DNA of 64,000 bases from Rutidosis leptorrhynchoides. Its lineage: Eukaryota; Streptophyta; Magnoliopsida; Asterales; Asteraceae. The stretch is from assembly GCF_046630445.1 (NCBI RefSeq), contig NC_092341.1, positions 2,952,001 to 3,016,000 on the forward strand. The letters run 5' to 3'. A program made the translations under genes and the position numbers. The notes beneath the pieces are model-generated. The model had not been told where the DNA came from, made no database searches, and saw nothing but the letters and a program-made list of their open reading frames with translations. Below are positions 1 to 11,353 of the stretch, piece by piece (position 1 is the first letter of the stretch; each line of letters begins with the position of its first letter).

Positions 1-1712
1 ATGCGTTGAAAATTTGGCGCCACTACTTATATGGTGTCAAGTGTACGATATATTCGGATCATAAGAATTTGAAACACCTTTTTACTCAAAGGGATTTGAA
101 TTATCGTCAACGTAGATGGATGGATGTGGTGAAAGATTATGATTGTGAGATACTTTACCATCCGGGTAAGGCGAATGTGGTCGCGGATGCGTTAAGTCGA
201 AAGACTCAACATCCGGCGATACGTATAACATCGTTACGTTTGATTATCACTAACGACTTTCTTGAAAAGATGGGTGAAGACCAAATAGAGGCTTATGTTC
301 ACGATAAGCACGCGGAACGAATTGTGGGCCAATCGGAGTTTATTACTATGGGTCCGCGGGGTTTGTTGTCCTTTCAAGGAAGGGTGTGGGTGCCTAAGAC
401 GGGTGATTACCGACGGGTGCTACTCGATGAAGCACATAAGTCGAAATATTCCATTCATCCGGGCGCGACGAAAATGTATCATGACTTGAAGAAAGATTAT
501 TGGTGGCCGGGCATGAAACGCGATGTTGTAAAATACGTCGAACGATGTGTTACTTGTTTGCAAGTTAAAGCCGAGCATCAAAAGCCGTATGGTAAGTTGC
601 AACCGTTAGAAATCCCGAAGTGGAAATGGGAGCACATTACCATGGATTTTATCACTAAGTTACCTAAGACGGCGAGAACTCAATATGATTCGATTTGGGT
701 GATCGTGGACCGGTTGACGAAAAGTGCCTTGTTTCTTAGCATTAAAGAAGCAATATCGTCGGAGGCCTTGGCTAAGTTGTTTATCAAGGAAGTGGGCTCG
801 CGACATGGCGTTCCTATATCTATTATTTCGGATCGAGATACCCGTTTTACATCTCGATTTTGGGAAAAGTTTCATGAAGATATGGGTACACAATTAAAGT
901 TGAGCACGGCGTATCATCCTCAAACGGACGGTCAAACCGAGCGTACGAATCAAACTTTGGAAGATATGCTACGGGCGTGCATCATTGATTTTGGTGGTAG
1001 TTGGGATGAGCATTTACCCTTGGTGGAATTCTCATACAAAAATAGTTTTCATACTAGTATCGGGATGCCACCTTACGAGATGCTTTATGGCCGAAGGTGT
1101 CGAACTCCCATTTGTTGGGGAGAAGTAGGTCAAAGAGAAATCGGAAGTACCGATTTGGTTTTAGAGACGAATAACAAGATTGATATTATTCGGGAGCATT
1201 TGAAGAAGGCTCAAGATAGTCAAAAGTCGTATGCCGATAAACGTAGACGAACGATCGAATTCCAAGAGGGCGACATGGTTATGCTTAAGGTTTCGCCATG
1301 GAAGAGTATTATTCGGTTTCGAAAACGGGGAAAGTTAGGTCCTCGGTTTATTGGGCCGTTTAAAGTTTTGGCTCGTGTTGGCGAAGTTGCATATCGATTG
1401 GAATTGCCCGAAGAGCTTGCGGGGATCCATAACACGTTTCATGTTTCTCACCTCCGTAAGTGCCTTGCGGATGATTCCTCATGGATGCCTTTAGATGAGA
1501 TCGAACTAAACAATAAGTTGGAGTATATTGAAGAGCCGATTGCCATACTTGATGAGAAGGTCAAACGATTGAGACATAAGGAGGTTAGGACCTACAAAGT
1601 TCAATGGCGACGGAATAAAGGTTCCGAGTTTACATGGGAGCCCGAAGAGTTTGTGTTGGTTTATCTTCCCGCTTGTCATGCGGCTTGGATCGCGAGGACG
1701 CAATCCGAATAA
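1..1712 (+). CDS. Pol C-terminal part: RNase H end, integrase, chromodomain
   Basis: The reading frame runs open from the window edge to a stop at 1710-1712. The first 65 residues are the end of an RNase H domain ([10 protein letters not shown], then ADALSR). An integrase zinc-binding region with paired Cys (CVTC) lies near residues 145-185. The catalytic core follows, with the family's acidic residues in [12 protein letters not shown] and [12 protein letters not shown] (about residues 215-320). Residues about 500-550 ([11 protein letters not shown] to FTWEPEEF) resemble a chromodomain, which in this family is thought to guide integration into heterochromatin. The true start is upstream of the window, so the first Met here is internal. 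Confidence 0.92.
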   Translation, partial: ALKIWRHYLYGVKCTIYSDHKNLKHLFTQRDLNYRQRRWMDVVKDYDCEILYHPGKANVVADALSRKTQHPAIRITSLRLIITNDFLEKMGEDQIEAYVHDKHAERIVGQSEFITMGPRGLLSFQGRVWVPKTGDYRRVLLDEAHKSKYSIHPGATKMYHDLKKDYWWPGMKRDVVKYVERCVTCLQVKAEHQKPYGKLQPLEIPKWKWEHITMDFITKLPKTARTQYDSIWVIVDRLTKSALFLSIKEAISSEALAKLFIKEVGSRHGVPISIISDRDTRFTSRFWEKFHEDMGTQLKLSTAYHPQTDGQTERTNQTLEDMLRACIIDFGGSWDEHLPLVEFSYKNSFHTSIGMPPYEMLYGRRCRTPICWGEVGQREIGSTDLVLETNNKIDIIREHLKKAQDSQKSYADKRRRTIEFQEGDMVMLKVSPWKSIIRFRKRGKLGPRFIGPFKVLARVGEVAYRLELPEELAGIHNTFHVSHLRKCLADDSSWMPLDEIELNNKLEYIEEPIAILDEKVKRLRHKEVRTYKVQWRRNKGSEFTWEPEEFVLVYLPACHAAWIARTQSE

Positions 1713-1724
1713 GTGGGGGAGAGT
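1711..1724 (+). other. Polypurine tract of the Tekay-type element
   Basis: A purine-rich run (AAGTGGGGGAGAGT) directly precedes the TGTAAG start of the 3' LTR. This is the expected position of the plus-strand DNA primer. Confidence 0.85.
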
Positions 1725-1826
1725 TGTAAGACCCGTGTAATTATTGTAAATAATGTATAGAAGTTAACTTTGTTGTGGGATTGGTTTTACATTTCAAAAG
1801 GAGCTAGGAACCAGTTTCTGTCCATT

Positions 1827-1858
1827 TGCGCGCCGCGCGGCCTAATGGCGCGCCGCGC
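1827..1858. repeat. GC-rich palindromic module near the LTR left end
   Basis: Two copies of a GCGCGCCGCGC-like palindrome are separated by GGCCTAATG. The module is dense in CpG within AT-rich DNA. It is roughly the inverted complement of the module at 3695-3730, and the two sit about equally far from their LTR ends. Confidence 0.8.
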
Positions 1859-2726
1859 AAAATCGTGCAGACAGCCCCTCTTGTTTATTTAAATCTAAAT
1901 CAAGGGCATTTTGGGAAATTCACTTCAAGGCCGACTTTAAGGCTTGGTTCAGTTGTTTGGGAGCTCATTTACTCCCCTTTTCACCAACCTTATCTTCCTA
2001 ATTCAATTCTAGAAAGAGAAGTGAGTTCTAGAGAGAGAGATCCCATTTTGGAGAAGAAGAAGAAGGTTTCTTGCTAAAGTCCAAGTTCTAAAGTTGTTCA
2101 TCTCATCCATTGCTACATTTTGATAGTTGTGGTATACCTTAACTTCCATTTCTTGTTTTGATTTTGTGTATGGGTTAGGGTTTGTGTTGAAGATGAACAC
2201 TAAGACCCATTTGTAGGTAAATTGGGTGTTTTGGGTAAATTGGGTCATGTAGACTCAATAATGGGTTAGCTAGGGTTTTAAAAGTGTTAATTGATGTTAA
2301 GAAACCCTAATTGGCTAATAATTGGTTAGAACACTTGCTTGATGTATAAATGGGTGCTATTTGGGTATAGATGACCCAAAATGAGTGTATTGACTTTTAT
2401 TAAGTCAAATGGGTCAAAATGGACCAATGTTGGTTAATGTTAGTGTTTTGTGTTAAAACCTAGCGATTTAAAGGGTATAAAGGCCTTGAGTGCCAAGTGT
2501 TAGGGTTTATGGTGAAAATGACCCAAATTAGGGTTAAGTGTCCAAATGGGTCAAGATGACCTAGGATGGTGTGTGTTATGAGATTAGACCAAGTTGATTG
2601 ATTAATTATGCTTGTGAAATAGGTACGTTACCTTGGAATTCAAGCTTGGTTTAATAATCACCGAAGGCATAAGGTGAGTGGAATAATTATGCGTATGTGT
2701 ATATAATGTATTTATTTGTGTTGCAC

Positions 2727-3062
2727 GAATGTGGTATTGTCGCGGTGTTTAAGACACCACATTCTAAGTAACGAGTAGCATTGTCGCGGTGTTTAAGACA
2801 CTACTCATGGTATGATTGACTTGTGGTATTGTCGCGGTGTTTAAGACACCACAATGTCATGGGAGTGGAAGTGTCGCGGTGATTAAGACACCACTCATTG
2901 TATTGAATGAAGTGTGGATTCGTCGCGGTGTTTAAGACGCCACATTGTTGTAAGGGTGAGTTAGTCGCGGTGTTTAAGACATCACCCGGGGACTAGTGAT
3001 TACGCGGTGTGTAAGTAACACTAGTGGACGTTATGAACTCCAACGGTCTTGTAAGTACCGTT
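2727..3062 (+). repeat. Tandem array of seven covarying hairpins plus a degenerate eighth
   Basis: Seven units start at 2727, 2773, 2821, 2863, 2912, 2954 and 2992. Each has an outer arm, a 1-3 nt bulge, an inner stem, an 11-nt loop (GCGGTGTTTAA, one change in units 4 and 7), the inner stem complement and the outer arm complement. Outer arms pair as GAATGTGG/CCACATTC, GAGTAG/CTACTC, TTGTGG/CCACAA, GAGTGG/CCACTC, TGTGG/CCACA, GGGTGA/TCACCC and ACTAGTG/CACTAGT. Inner stems are TGTC/GACA in units 1-4, CGTC/GACG in unit 5, a partly mismatched AGTC/GACA in unit 6 and TTAC/GTAA in unit 7. A further stem AACGGT/ACCGTT lies at 3042-3062. The pattern is read directly from the bases; a function is inferred only. 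Confidence 0.93.
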
Positions 3063-3694
3063 TCCCATGTTCGAATTGGTTAACCAAGGTTATGTGAATT
3101 ATGTATTGGAAGTATTAATTTATGAATCGTATGCTATTGTACTATTAGCTACTTGTGGGATTGTGAATTATTGGTATATGCTTATTAATGTAGCATGCTT
3201 GATGAATTGTTAAACTCGAATATGATGTTGTGTAAGTGATGCGAGTAAGTAGATTATATATGTGTATGTATAATTATTGTGCTCACTAAGCTTTGCTTAC
3301 CCTCTCGTTGTTTACCTTTTTATAGGTTCGTGTGTGGATAAGGGTAAGGGCATTACCTTGGATTGAGTTTCCCGCTTCGATGATTAGGAAGCACTTTTGG
3401 GCTATGGCTTGGAGTTTGACCGAGACTTGGGTAGTTTAACCCCAAACACCATGCTCGTTGTGTCGTTTGGCAATTAAACTTTTTGTGGTCGAAACTCTAA
3501 TTTGTATTAAACATTGTATTTTAAACTTAGTGGCGTTTTGGGCACGTGTGGGCCCCACCTTGTAAAACTTGTTCATACCTTAGTTATGCGCTAGTTTTAC
3601 ATATATGAATGTATGGCTAAAAGCGTTTTGGTTAAATATGCCGGGAACACGTTCATCTTTTTCGCATTTAAACTTTCCGGTAACAGCAGGGGTT

Positions 3695-3730
3695 TGGCGC
3701 GGCGCGCGGCCCTTTTGGCGCGGCGCGCCG
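3695..3730. repeat. GC-rich palindromic module near the LTR right end
   Basis: Two GGCGCGGCGCGC-like units are separated by GGCCCTTTT. The module is the approximate inverted complement of 1827-1858. Confidence 0.8.
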
Positions 3731-3806
3731 ATGGCCTGGAACAACAAATTTTTTTTTTTGTTTGAAATTTCGTCGTGTATGGTCGGTTACGGATTGGGTT
3801 GTTACA

Positions 3807-4515
3807 CTAACAAAGCCTCATATTCTGCTTCGCTGTTTGTAACAGCAAAATTAAACCGCAGCGCATATGTATGCTCTTCGCCATCTGGGCCAGTTAAAAT
3901 TACACCTGCACCCGCGCCGGCTGCGCTGCAGGCACCATAGGTATATAACTCCCATGGTGACAAAGGTGGCATAGGCGTATCCTGATGTTCTGCAGATGCT
4001 TCAACATCCGCAGGTAACTCTGCAAGGTAATCCGCAAGTATTTGACCCTTAACAGCGCTTCGCGAGGAAAAATTTATTTCATGTTCTCCTAACTCAACTG
4101 CCCATTTAGCCATTCGACCAGAAATCTCAGGCTTGTATAACACCTGTTTGATCGGTTGATCAGTTAGAACCACAATTGGATGTGCTTGAAAGTATCGGCT
4201 CAAACGCCGCGCCGTGTGGACTAGCGCATATACTAGCTTTTCTATTGGTGAATAGTTTACTTCGCTTGATGTCAGCGTCTTGCTTACGAAGTAGACTGGG
4301 ATTTGCGTCTTTTCGCAATCTGCGATAAGAACTGAGCTGATAGCCTCTTTCGATGCCGCAAGGTACAGCGTAAGCGTTTCTCCTGATACTGGCGCGGTGA
4401 GTGTTGGTAATTCAGCAAGCACCTTCTTCATCTCCTGAAAGGCTGATTCTGCTTCCTGAGTCCATACGAAGTCTTTTTTCTTTAAACAATTCTTCAAAGT
4501 ATTGAAGAATGGCAA
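3807..4515 (-). pseudogene. Tat element: RNase H and start of second RNase H
   Basis: The first part (LTAPVSGETLTLYLAASKEA, then FVSKTLTSSEVNYSPIEKL) is the RNase H that follows reverse transcriptase in Ty3 elements. After a linker, WELYTYGACSAAGAGAGVIL and NSEAEYEALL are the beginning of the archaeal-type second RNase H seen in Tat elements. Coding ends abruptly at the Tekay LTR. It is treated as a fossil fragment. Confidence 0.85.
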
Positions 4516-4518
4516 TTG

Positions 4519-5952
4519 TCACTCTGCGGCCTTTGACAAAAACCGCGTGATCGCAGCAAGCTTCCCGGTTAGACTCTGCACGTCTTTCTTTATCTTTGGA
4601 GATGGCAAACTATCAATGGCTTCAATCTTTTTGGGATTTGCCTTGATTCCCCGAGCTGTCACCACATGACCTAGAAACTTGCCTTCCTCTTCCCCAAAAC
4701 TACATTTGAGCGGGTTAAGCTTCATGTTGATCCTGCGTAGAGACGCAAACGTTTCTAGGATGTCTGCAAGCATTTCTTCTTCGGTGTTACTTTTAATCAC
4801 CAAGTCATCGACATATGCTTCAAGATTTCTGCCAATTTGGTGCTTAAAGGTTGCGTCAATTACGCGCTGATAGGTTGCTCCTGTGTTCTTTAATCCGAAA
4901 GGCATCTTCGTATAACAATAGATACCCTGCGGCGTATGAAAAGCAGTTTTGTCTTCATCTTCCGCAGCCATTAAGATTTGGTGATAACCCTTGTTAGCGG
5001 ATAATATTCCATGCAATTTGGCCTTTGTTTCGGCTGACAAGCCTGCGCCGATTTTAATTCGCTTATCCGGATATAAACTATTTGCTATGACCGTACTGCT
5101 TGCGAGTTGTTCTCCCATGCTGGGAATGTTTACAGGCACAACTGAACCACCCAACTCGGTTGTTTGATGTGACACAATTGTGGCGACCCTTCCCTTCGTA
5201 GGAAACTTAATCAAACCATGCACCACCGATGGTATAATGTTAAAACGTCGTATGAAATTTCTCCCAAGCAGCACATTGTACCGCGAAATTGAACGAACCA
5301 CATAAAAGTCAACTAACTCATGTCTGACCAACTGCGGATTCTTATCATCTGCGAGCTCTATTATTAGCTCTATCCGGCCTAGCGGCCATGAGCTTTCTCC
5401 CGAGAACCCAGATAACGTAATATCAGACTGGCATAACTGCGTTTTAACCTCTGCAGGGAGGAAACGATAGCAATGTTCGTACATAATGTCAACGCCACTC
5501 CCGGTGTCAACATGCATGCGTTTGATTTGTACCCCGCAAGTAGGGATGCGACACTTAATGATAATAGGCTCGTTAACTGTGTCAATTGACATTACAGGAG
5601 GAAATGTGATTGGGAGAAGTTCCCAATCCTGGTGATCATTGTACTTTCTCCGCTGGTTAACTTTCTCTGCGTCGACCATATTAATGGTTAAATCGGCGTT
5701 TTTTGTTTTATCAAATTTTTGCCATGCGAACGCTTTAGCCTTCGGCCCTTCCTCTGCAGCTTTTCCCTTGTCCTTCTTAGGTGGTTTTAGGTGATCCAAT
5801 TTATCTGCGCGCAGTGCCTCGAGCACTCGTTCCATCAAGTTTTTACATCGATTAGTGTCATGACCATAATCATCATGGAATTCACAATACTTTGTTTTAT
5901 CTCGCTTACCAAATTCTGTAAGCGGAGTTGGAATCGCAAAGGTTGCGCACAC
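4519..5952 (-). pseudogene. Tat element: end of gag, protease and reverse transcriptase
   Basis: It begins with a Cys/His cluster (CEFHDDYGHDTNRC) typical of the end of gag in this lineage. An aspartic protease follows, with its active-site triad in HVDTGSGVDIMY. The reverse transcriptase part is recognisable by FHTPQGIYCYTKMPFGLKN and the catalytic YVDDLVIKS. It belongs to a broken copy. Confidence 0.85.
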
Positions 5953-5955
5953 TGG

Positions 5956-7590
5956 TTATGTTGCCAAAATTTCCTTTGGCATTTTAGACAAACTTTTCAG
6001 CAGCGCATAGTTCTGATTATTGATGCCGCGCTGGTTACTATTTCGATAATTGCCACTTGATTTCCCTTTATCATTTCTGATAGGACCACCGCTAGGATAC
6101 CTTCCGCGAGAGTTATTACCGCGATTTTGATCGCGCGAACGATCATCATCGTCTTTCCTTTCATTGCGCGAGCTAGCTGTTGGAATATCATTATCTTCGC
6201 CACTTCGCATATAGTCATGGCATTCATTAAGTGCTTCAGCATAAGTTGTTGGGACTGTATGGCGCAGACGCCTTACCAGTGTTGGGTGACGCTATGAGTT
6301 TATGCCATGTATGAGTCCGGAAATCTGTTGCTCTGGCTTAAGATCTGGTATACGCAGACACTCATTAGTATATCTTGTGAGAAATTCACCCAAAGATTCC
6401 TTGGATTTCTGCACAATATCATGACATTCGATATGAGTGCGTTTGCGTGGCCTCTGATTCTGATATTATAGCAAGAACTTCGTCCGCAGATCCATGAACC
6501 CGGATATGCTACCTGATGGGAGTTTATTAAACCATTCGCGAGCAATGCCCTGCAGCATCATGGGAAATATCTGACATGCAACCAGATCCACCCAGCCTTG
6601 GGTGCGCATTGCGCCTTCAAAACACTGCAGGAAGTCATTCGGATCAGTTAAACCATTATAAGTACCCAGTGTGTGGGGTATCTTTGGCACTAATGGAAAC
6701 GGATATGCAGTTATATGCGGAGGAAACTTATCAAAAGTAGTTTGTAGCTCAAAAGGTGGTTTAACAGGGTCACCTTTGAGCCCCGCGAAGAAATGCTTCA
6801 TCATATCCTGAACAAAATCAGGTTGCGAAAATAGGTGGACCATGTCAGGAGGTGCCGCTTGCATAAATTGGCTTGCGAGATTCGCCTGCCCCTGAATATT
6901 TTGCCAAGGTTGCCCCGATGTTTGCGGATATAACCAAGGATGATGCGTTGGAAAAGAAGGCAGGCTTGCCGGTGCAGAGTACACGGGTAGCTGAAAAGGT
7001 GCCGAAACCTGTGGCGCATATACCTGCGAGACCTGAGGATATGCCGTTATCAGTCCAACCTTATGCGCAGTGCTTTGCTGTTCTGCGGTTATCGGCGTCC
7101 AATGAGAATTGGCATCCGGAATGACACCGAACCCCCAACTATTAAGTAATGCCTGCGCATCAGCAGGAGTCAAAAACTGCTAAATTGGACGCGGTGGTTG
7201 CCAAGGTTGCAACGGTGTAAACGATGAATTCTGCTGAACACTCTGCGTCTGCAGAGGGATTGAAACCGTGGTACTATAAATAGATACCTGGCCGCAGCAT
7301 ACCACGTGCGGGCCTACTGTTTCACCGCTAGTGCCTACCAAGATGACCCTTGGATCCACCGCGGAAAAATCCAACTGCGTGGTTGTGACTGGCGAGTTTG
7401 CCCTTGGCGGTGTAATCCCATCTGGATATATCGGCTTATACCTCTGAAAAGGCTCACCGGATACAGGCGGAGGATATGGCGCATATCCCGCCCCCGTAGC
7501 CATAGCTTGCGTCTGCTGATTACCAGACGGCGTGTTTTGATTATCTGTTTGTGTGCGTTCCGATGATTCCCCGGAAGTCATGATACTGTT
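5956..7590 (-). pseudogene. Tat element: gag region
   Basis: A proline- and glutamine-rich N-terminal region (probable start MTSGESSERT near 7581) is followed by the conserved gag core: FPLVPKIPHTLGTYNGLTDP, then CFEGAMRTQGW and AREWFNKLPSGSI. A basic, Arg/Asn-rich tail follows. The coding is broken. Gag would form the particle shell in an active relative. Confidence 0.8.
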
Positions 7591-7703
7591 AAAGAAAAAA
7601 TTCAAAAAATTTTGTGAATAATAAGCCTTATAATTCAAAACTTTAAAAGAAAAAACAAATAAACACGTCTTGAATTAGTTCGACTTTCAATGAAAGCACC
7701 ACT

Positions 7704-8275
7704 TGATCATGCATATTTTTACCATAGGGTTAATATGCCTGTTCAATACGTAAAGGGGGTTTAAGGATCTTAGAACAAGGCTCTTCGGTCCGGCTACCGT
7801 GAATAACCCTGACCGACATGATGATGTCGGCGGGGTAGCCAAGTGATTAAGTCCACCTTCGATAACGTTCGTTAATCAGAAGGCCCCATATAAAGGTTGT
7901 AGGTGCTAGTCGACAAAGAACTAACCTGTTAGCCTTGAGAAGACGAGAGATGATGCTGGTTACGTAAGATGTGTGATTGACGATTGTTACGTAACGCTGT
8001 TATGTTGTTAGAATGATAATAAGGGTCTGTATATATAGGCAAACCCTAATTCTAGAACCATCCGAGATAATGGTAATCTCTTCCATAACCAACTCCCCCG
8101 AATCACGGATATAATTATGGAAAAGATACTTACTTGGGTATCAAGTAACCGCCGTGCCAGGAACATAGGCATTCGATACGAATCCGCACGCCGCATACCG
8201 CATACAAAGTACACGCATACGCATGCCAGCAAGTGCCCGCATACGTATGTATTGCGCATGCGGGTTGCGGTATCA
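7704..8275 (-). repeat. 5' LTR of the Tat element (about 572 bp)
   Basis: The ends were chosen from short inverted termini (TGAT at 7704, TATCA at 8271-8275). A candidate primer site reading TGGTGCTTTCATTGA on the minus strand lies just downstream (about 7687-7701). A minus-strand TATA box (TATATATA, about 8029-8036) lies about 240 bp into the LTR. The second LTR is outside the window, so the ends cannot be confirmed by comparison. Confidence 0.6.
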
Positions 8276-8705
8276 TTAGTGTTATTAGTGATTTTGAATT
8301 TTATTTTTTATAGTAATCCGAACATTAAAAAATGACATTTATATGCAATTTAGCGCGTCTAGATGTATAAAATCCCCATAATTTATTGGCTGAGTTCTCG
8401 TACTTTTGTTGGTTGTAATAATGTATGTGTATGATGAGACGACTCAATCCTTTTAGTATTTCCTATGTTGCCTAGTTCTGTATATAAAGCTATATGCTTA
8501 TAGATTCTAACAAAAACATATATGTTTGATGAAATCATAAAGTTTGATGATCAAGGAAAATTCGTTCCAGGACTTGCATTTATTAGTACATCGTCTAATT
8601 AAAACGACGTACAAACCAACAAAACTCATCAAACAAAGCAAAAAATTTAACGTCTTAAGTCGACCATATAGGTCAGCTTGAGTTGGTGAATGAAGGTATA
8701 AAATC
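8276..8705. other. Spacer and 3' flank of the acyl carrier protein gene
   Basis: This AT-rich DNA lies between the Tat LTR and the stop codon of the acyl carrier protein gene. It should contain that gene's 3' untranslated region (minus strand). No other gene is recognised. Confidence 0.6.
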
Positions 8706-9553
8706 TTAAGCTTCTGCCTTGACCTTTTCAATTAGATCAGCAGCATCTTGAACAGTCGAAATGTTCTCAGCTCCACTTTCGCCTATTGATACTCCAAAAG
8801 TTTCCTCCAAAGCCATCATAATCTCAACCTGCAGTTTGATAATGAGTTAATGTTATATATCTAGTAGTAAAGTTATATATATTGATCAATGACGAATAAT
8901 TGAGCCATGTTATATTTCACTTCAATATATGCTCAAGACTATAAACAGAGGGAACTTACAGTATCAAGAGAATCAGCACCAAGATCGGAAAATTTGGTTG
9001 CAGGTGCGACTGTGCTCTCGTCAATTGATAACTGATTAGCAATTGTGGCTTGGACTATTTTAAGAGTCTCTGGTTGAGCCTGTACGTGCATACAAATGTT
9101 TCCTATATCAATGACTACAGTTGAACATTCTATTGATCAATAAATAGGCACAAGTGCACCAAAATGTATCTAATAACACTCTTTTGGCCTAGCAGTATGG
9201 GCGTGCGGGTTTGCAGATTAAAACAATTTCATAAAACTAATATATTTATATATAATAATGATTTGAGGTTCTTACGAGGGAGCATGAAATAGCGCTTTTG
9301 AAGCAGTGAGAAATTGTTGATCTTTTGTCTGCCTTCAAGATTACAAATCTTTGTGCACCCTGCAACCAGAAAAGTCGGACGAGTTTCAAAACAAATATTG
9401 TAATAAAATTAGGAAATTGATTAGTACATAAACAAGATAATTACGTACAGAGATGATAGAAACACTGGTGAGTTGAGTGCACTGGATTTTGGAAGTCGTG
9501 TTAAGAAGAAGAGTGGGTGATGCAGCAACTGAAGTTGATAGAATGGAAGCCAT
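8706..9553 (-). CDS. ACP: Plastid acyl carrier protein
   Basis: The predicted protein has 143 residues from four exons: 9553-9449, 9359-9276, 9079-8960 and 8828-8706. All introns are GT-AG and the frame holds across them. It carries the growing acyl chain in type II fatty acid synthesis in the plastid stroma. Residues 1 to about 60 ([20 protein letters not shown] onward) are rich in Ser/Thr and poor in acidic residues, as in a transit peptide. The mature part (about 64-143) has the GADSLDTVE motif, with Ser100 as the phosphopantetheine attachment site, and the helical tail ending in LIEKVKAEA. Length matches the family. The start is the only upstream Met in frame with the transit peptide. The gene looks intact and stands alone between retroelements. 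Confidence 0.95.
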
Positions 9554-9648
9554 TAATTAAAATTGGAAATTAGGAATCAATGAACAAGAATTGATAATAA
9601 TTCAATTTGAACGTAAACATGTATTTGAAAGTGATATTGATGTGGGTT

Positions 9649-9657
9649 AATTTATAG
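9649..9657 (-). promoter_or_regulatory. Probable TATA box of the acyl carrier protein gene
   Basis: On the minus strand, CTATAAATTAA lies about 100 bp upstream of the ATG, a normal plant core-promoter distance. The transcript would start near 9620. Confidence 0.6.
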
Positions 9658-9659
9658 AA

Positions 9660-10004
9660 GGTGGACATGAAAATGGCGAAACCTACAAGATCGGTGACAG
9701 CCGTTTATATGAATTTTGGGCGATTAAAACCATGTATTTTGTTTGTCAAACTTGCATAATTTTCATCTGAAAAAGTTAACGTTATAAGGAGTCTGTTAAT
9801 GGGGCTAAATCATGGGCTATTGCTTGCACTAAATTTAATTATTTATCAAATAAATAAATTAATAAATTAACACAATAACTTTTACCAGCGCGATTTCGTG
9901 GGAATGATATCCGATGCCTTTGTCGAGATTCGTCGTTGGGCAGCTCCTTGTAAATGTGAACGCTAGTTCGAGCCTCATTTGTGTCAAGAATTTGCGCCTC
10001 TTGC
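9660..10004. other. Upstream region of the acyl carrier protein gene
   Basis: This is the promoter side of the gene up to the CACAG target duplication of the solo LTR. It is mostly AT-rich, with a less AT-rich patch at 9890-10000. No gene is recognised. Confidence 0.5.
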
Positions 10005-11267
10005 CACAGTGTGACGATCGCTCCAAATCCATATGGACAATACGTCATTCATTGATTTCATTGCGAGGTATTTGAGCTCTATATGATACGTTTTATAAAC
10101 ATTGCATTCTTTTGAAAAGGCACACCATAAATGAATATTTAAATCAAAGGTTTTCAACATCTGATGATTTCTACATATAGACAATCACTGTAAATAATAG
10201 TTTACAATAATACTTCCGTTGACAGTACAGTCAAAATAAGATACATGGTGATGATTTGGTGAATGCAACGTTTCCTTGAAAAATATGCCATGTATGACTC
10301 CATGCACATAGCTTGTCTAACATATAAGCAAACAGCGGAAGACTTCTAGAAACCTGAGAATAAACATGCTTCAAGTGTCAACACAAAGGTTGGTGAGTTC
10401 ATAGTTTTAATATTACACATAATCCGTATATCAATGTGGATTACAAAAGTTCAGTTGTTTTATTCAAAACGTTTATCAATAGGTTTTACATAAAAGGTGG
10501 ATCACAAGATTTCAGTTGTTTCATCCGAAACGTTTATCAATCGGTTCTACAAAATTGAGCACCCTGGTAACTAAACTTTAATGCTTATATAATTTGTACC
10601 CTTTGTATAATCATCTTAATAATACACGCAAACCAACGTGTACGCTTCTCAAATAGCATACGTCCGTTAAAAGGCTAGTGCTCTAGCTCGGACGGGGATA
10701 TCAAGCCCTATGGATCCATATACTACTACTCGCGCCCACCAGTTCTTATAACTGGCAGTTAACAGTTACCAAAGCTAAGGGATTTTCGGTTCAAACTCAG
10801 TGTAGAATTTAGTATGTACTTGTATCCATTGTGTTTAAAATAAAGTGCATGTATTCTCAGCCCAAAAATATATATTGCAAAAGCAATTAAAAAGGGAGCA
10901 AATGAAACTCACACATATAAATATTGTATTTTCAGTATTTATAAACAGTCGCATGTATTCTCAGCCCAAAAATATATTGAGTAAAAGGGATCATATGAAA
11001 CTCACTGTTTAATATTGATATACAATATTGTAGGAAAGCACGTAGACGCATCGGAGATGATAAACACGAGGTTTGCTTCACAAAAATACCCCCGAACATT
11101 ACCCATAACCTCCTTGGTAATAACCCATATTTTCCTTAGCTCTAGCTCGCTCGGAAACTCGTTTTGAAAGTGACACGCTCAAGACCTCGTCGTAGTATTT
11201 TATGTATAATATTAATACTACTACTAATAATAATAAGATTAATAATAATATTAATCTTAATAATAAC

Positions 11268-11353
<86 letters not shown>

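Larger units (their letters stand above)
1..3806 (+). mobile_element. Ty3/gypsy chromovirus (Tekay/Del type), 3' portion
   Basis: This is the right-hand part of an LTR retrotransposon whose left part lies before the window. In order it shows the end of RNase H, integrase, a chromodomain-like tail, a polypurine tract and a full 3' LTR. The chromodomain-like tail after integrase places it among chromoviruses, and the 2.1-kb LTR and integrase style suggest Tekay/Del. The visible coding part reads open throughout and looks young. The 3' LTR ends against a minus-strand Tat-lineage element, so this copy probably inserted into that older element. The 5-bp target duplication would be CTAAC (3807-3811), but its partner is outside the window. 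Confidence 0.9.
1725..3806 (+). repeat. 3' LTR of the Tekay-type element (2082 bp)
   Basis: The LTR starts TGTAAGACCC right after the polypurine tract and ends ATTGGGTTGTTACA, giving inverted TGTAA/TTACA termini. It carries GC-rich modules about 100 bp inside each end and a central array of tandem hairpins (2727-3062). A TATA-like stretch (TGTATATAATG) at about 2698-2708 lies just before the array, and a second one near 3255. Either could set the transcript start, so whether the array lies in the RNA leader is undecided. Confidence 0.9.
3807..8275 (-). mobile_element. Ty3/gypsy Tat-lineage element (Ogre/Retand-like), broken, 5' part
   Basis: This is a minus-strand LTR element with, from right to left, a 5' LTR, a leader with a probable primer site, gag, protease and reverse transcriptase, RNase H, and the start of a second RNase H. 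The second RNase H after the first is a hallmark of the Tat lineage. The element stops at the Tekay-type LTR (3806/3807) in the middle of that domain, so its integrase and 3' LTR presumably lie left of the window. It is a broken copy with several breaks in coding and is older than the neighbour inserted into it. Confidence 0.85.

Noticed and set aside
2727-3025. Repeat-spacer look of the array, as in CRISPR
   Set aside because: The units are hairpins with complementary arms, the intervening DNA is short and uneven, and the array lies in a plant LTR.
3605-3940. 111-residue plus-strand frame
   Set aside because: It crosses the junction of two unrelated elements and has no domain.
7825-7880. 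tRNA-like start (GGGGTAGCCAAGTGATTAAG) in the Tat LTR
   Set aside because: No matching acceptor stem or good B box follows at the right distance; it is treated as chance resemblance.
9839-10184. Two minus-strand frames upstream of the acyl carrier protein gene
   Set aside because: They run across the solo LTR border and show no recognisable protein features.
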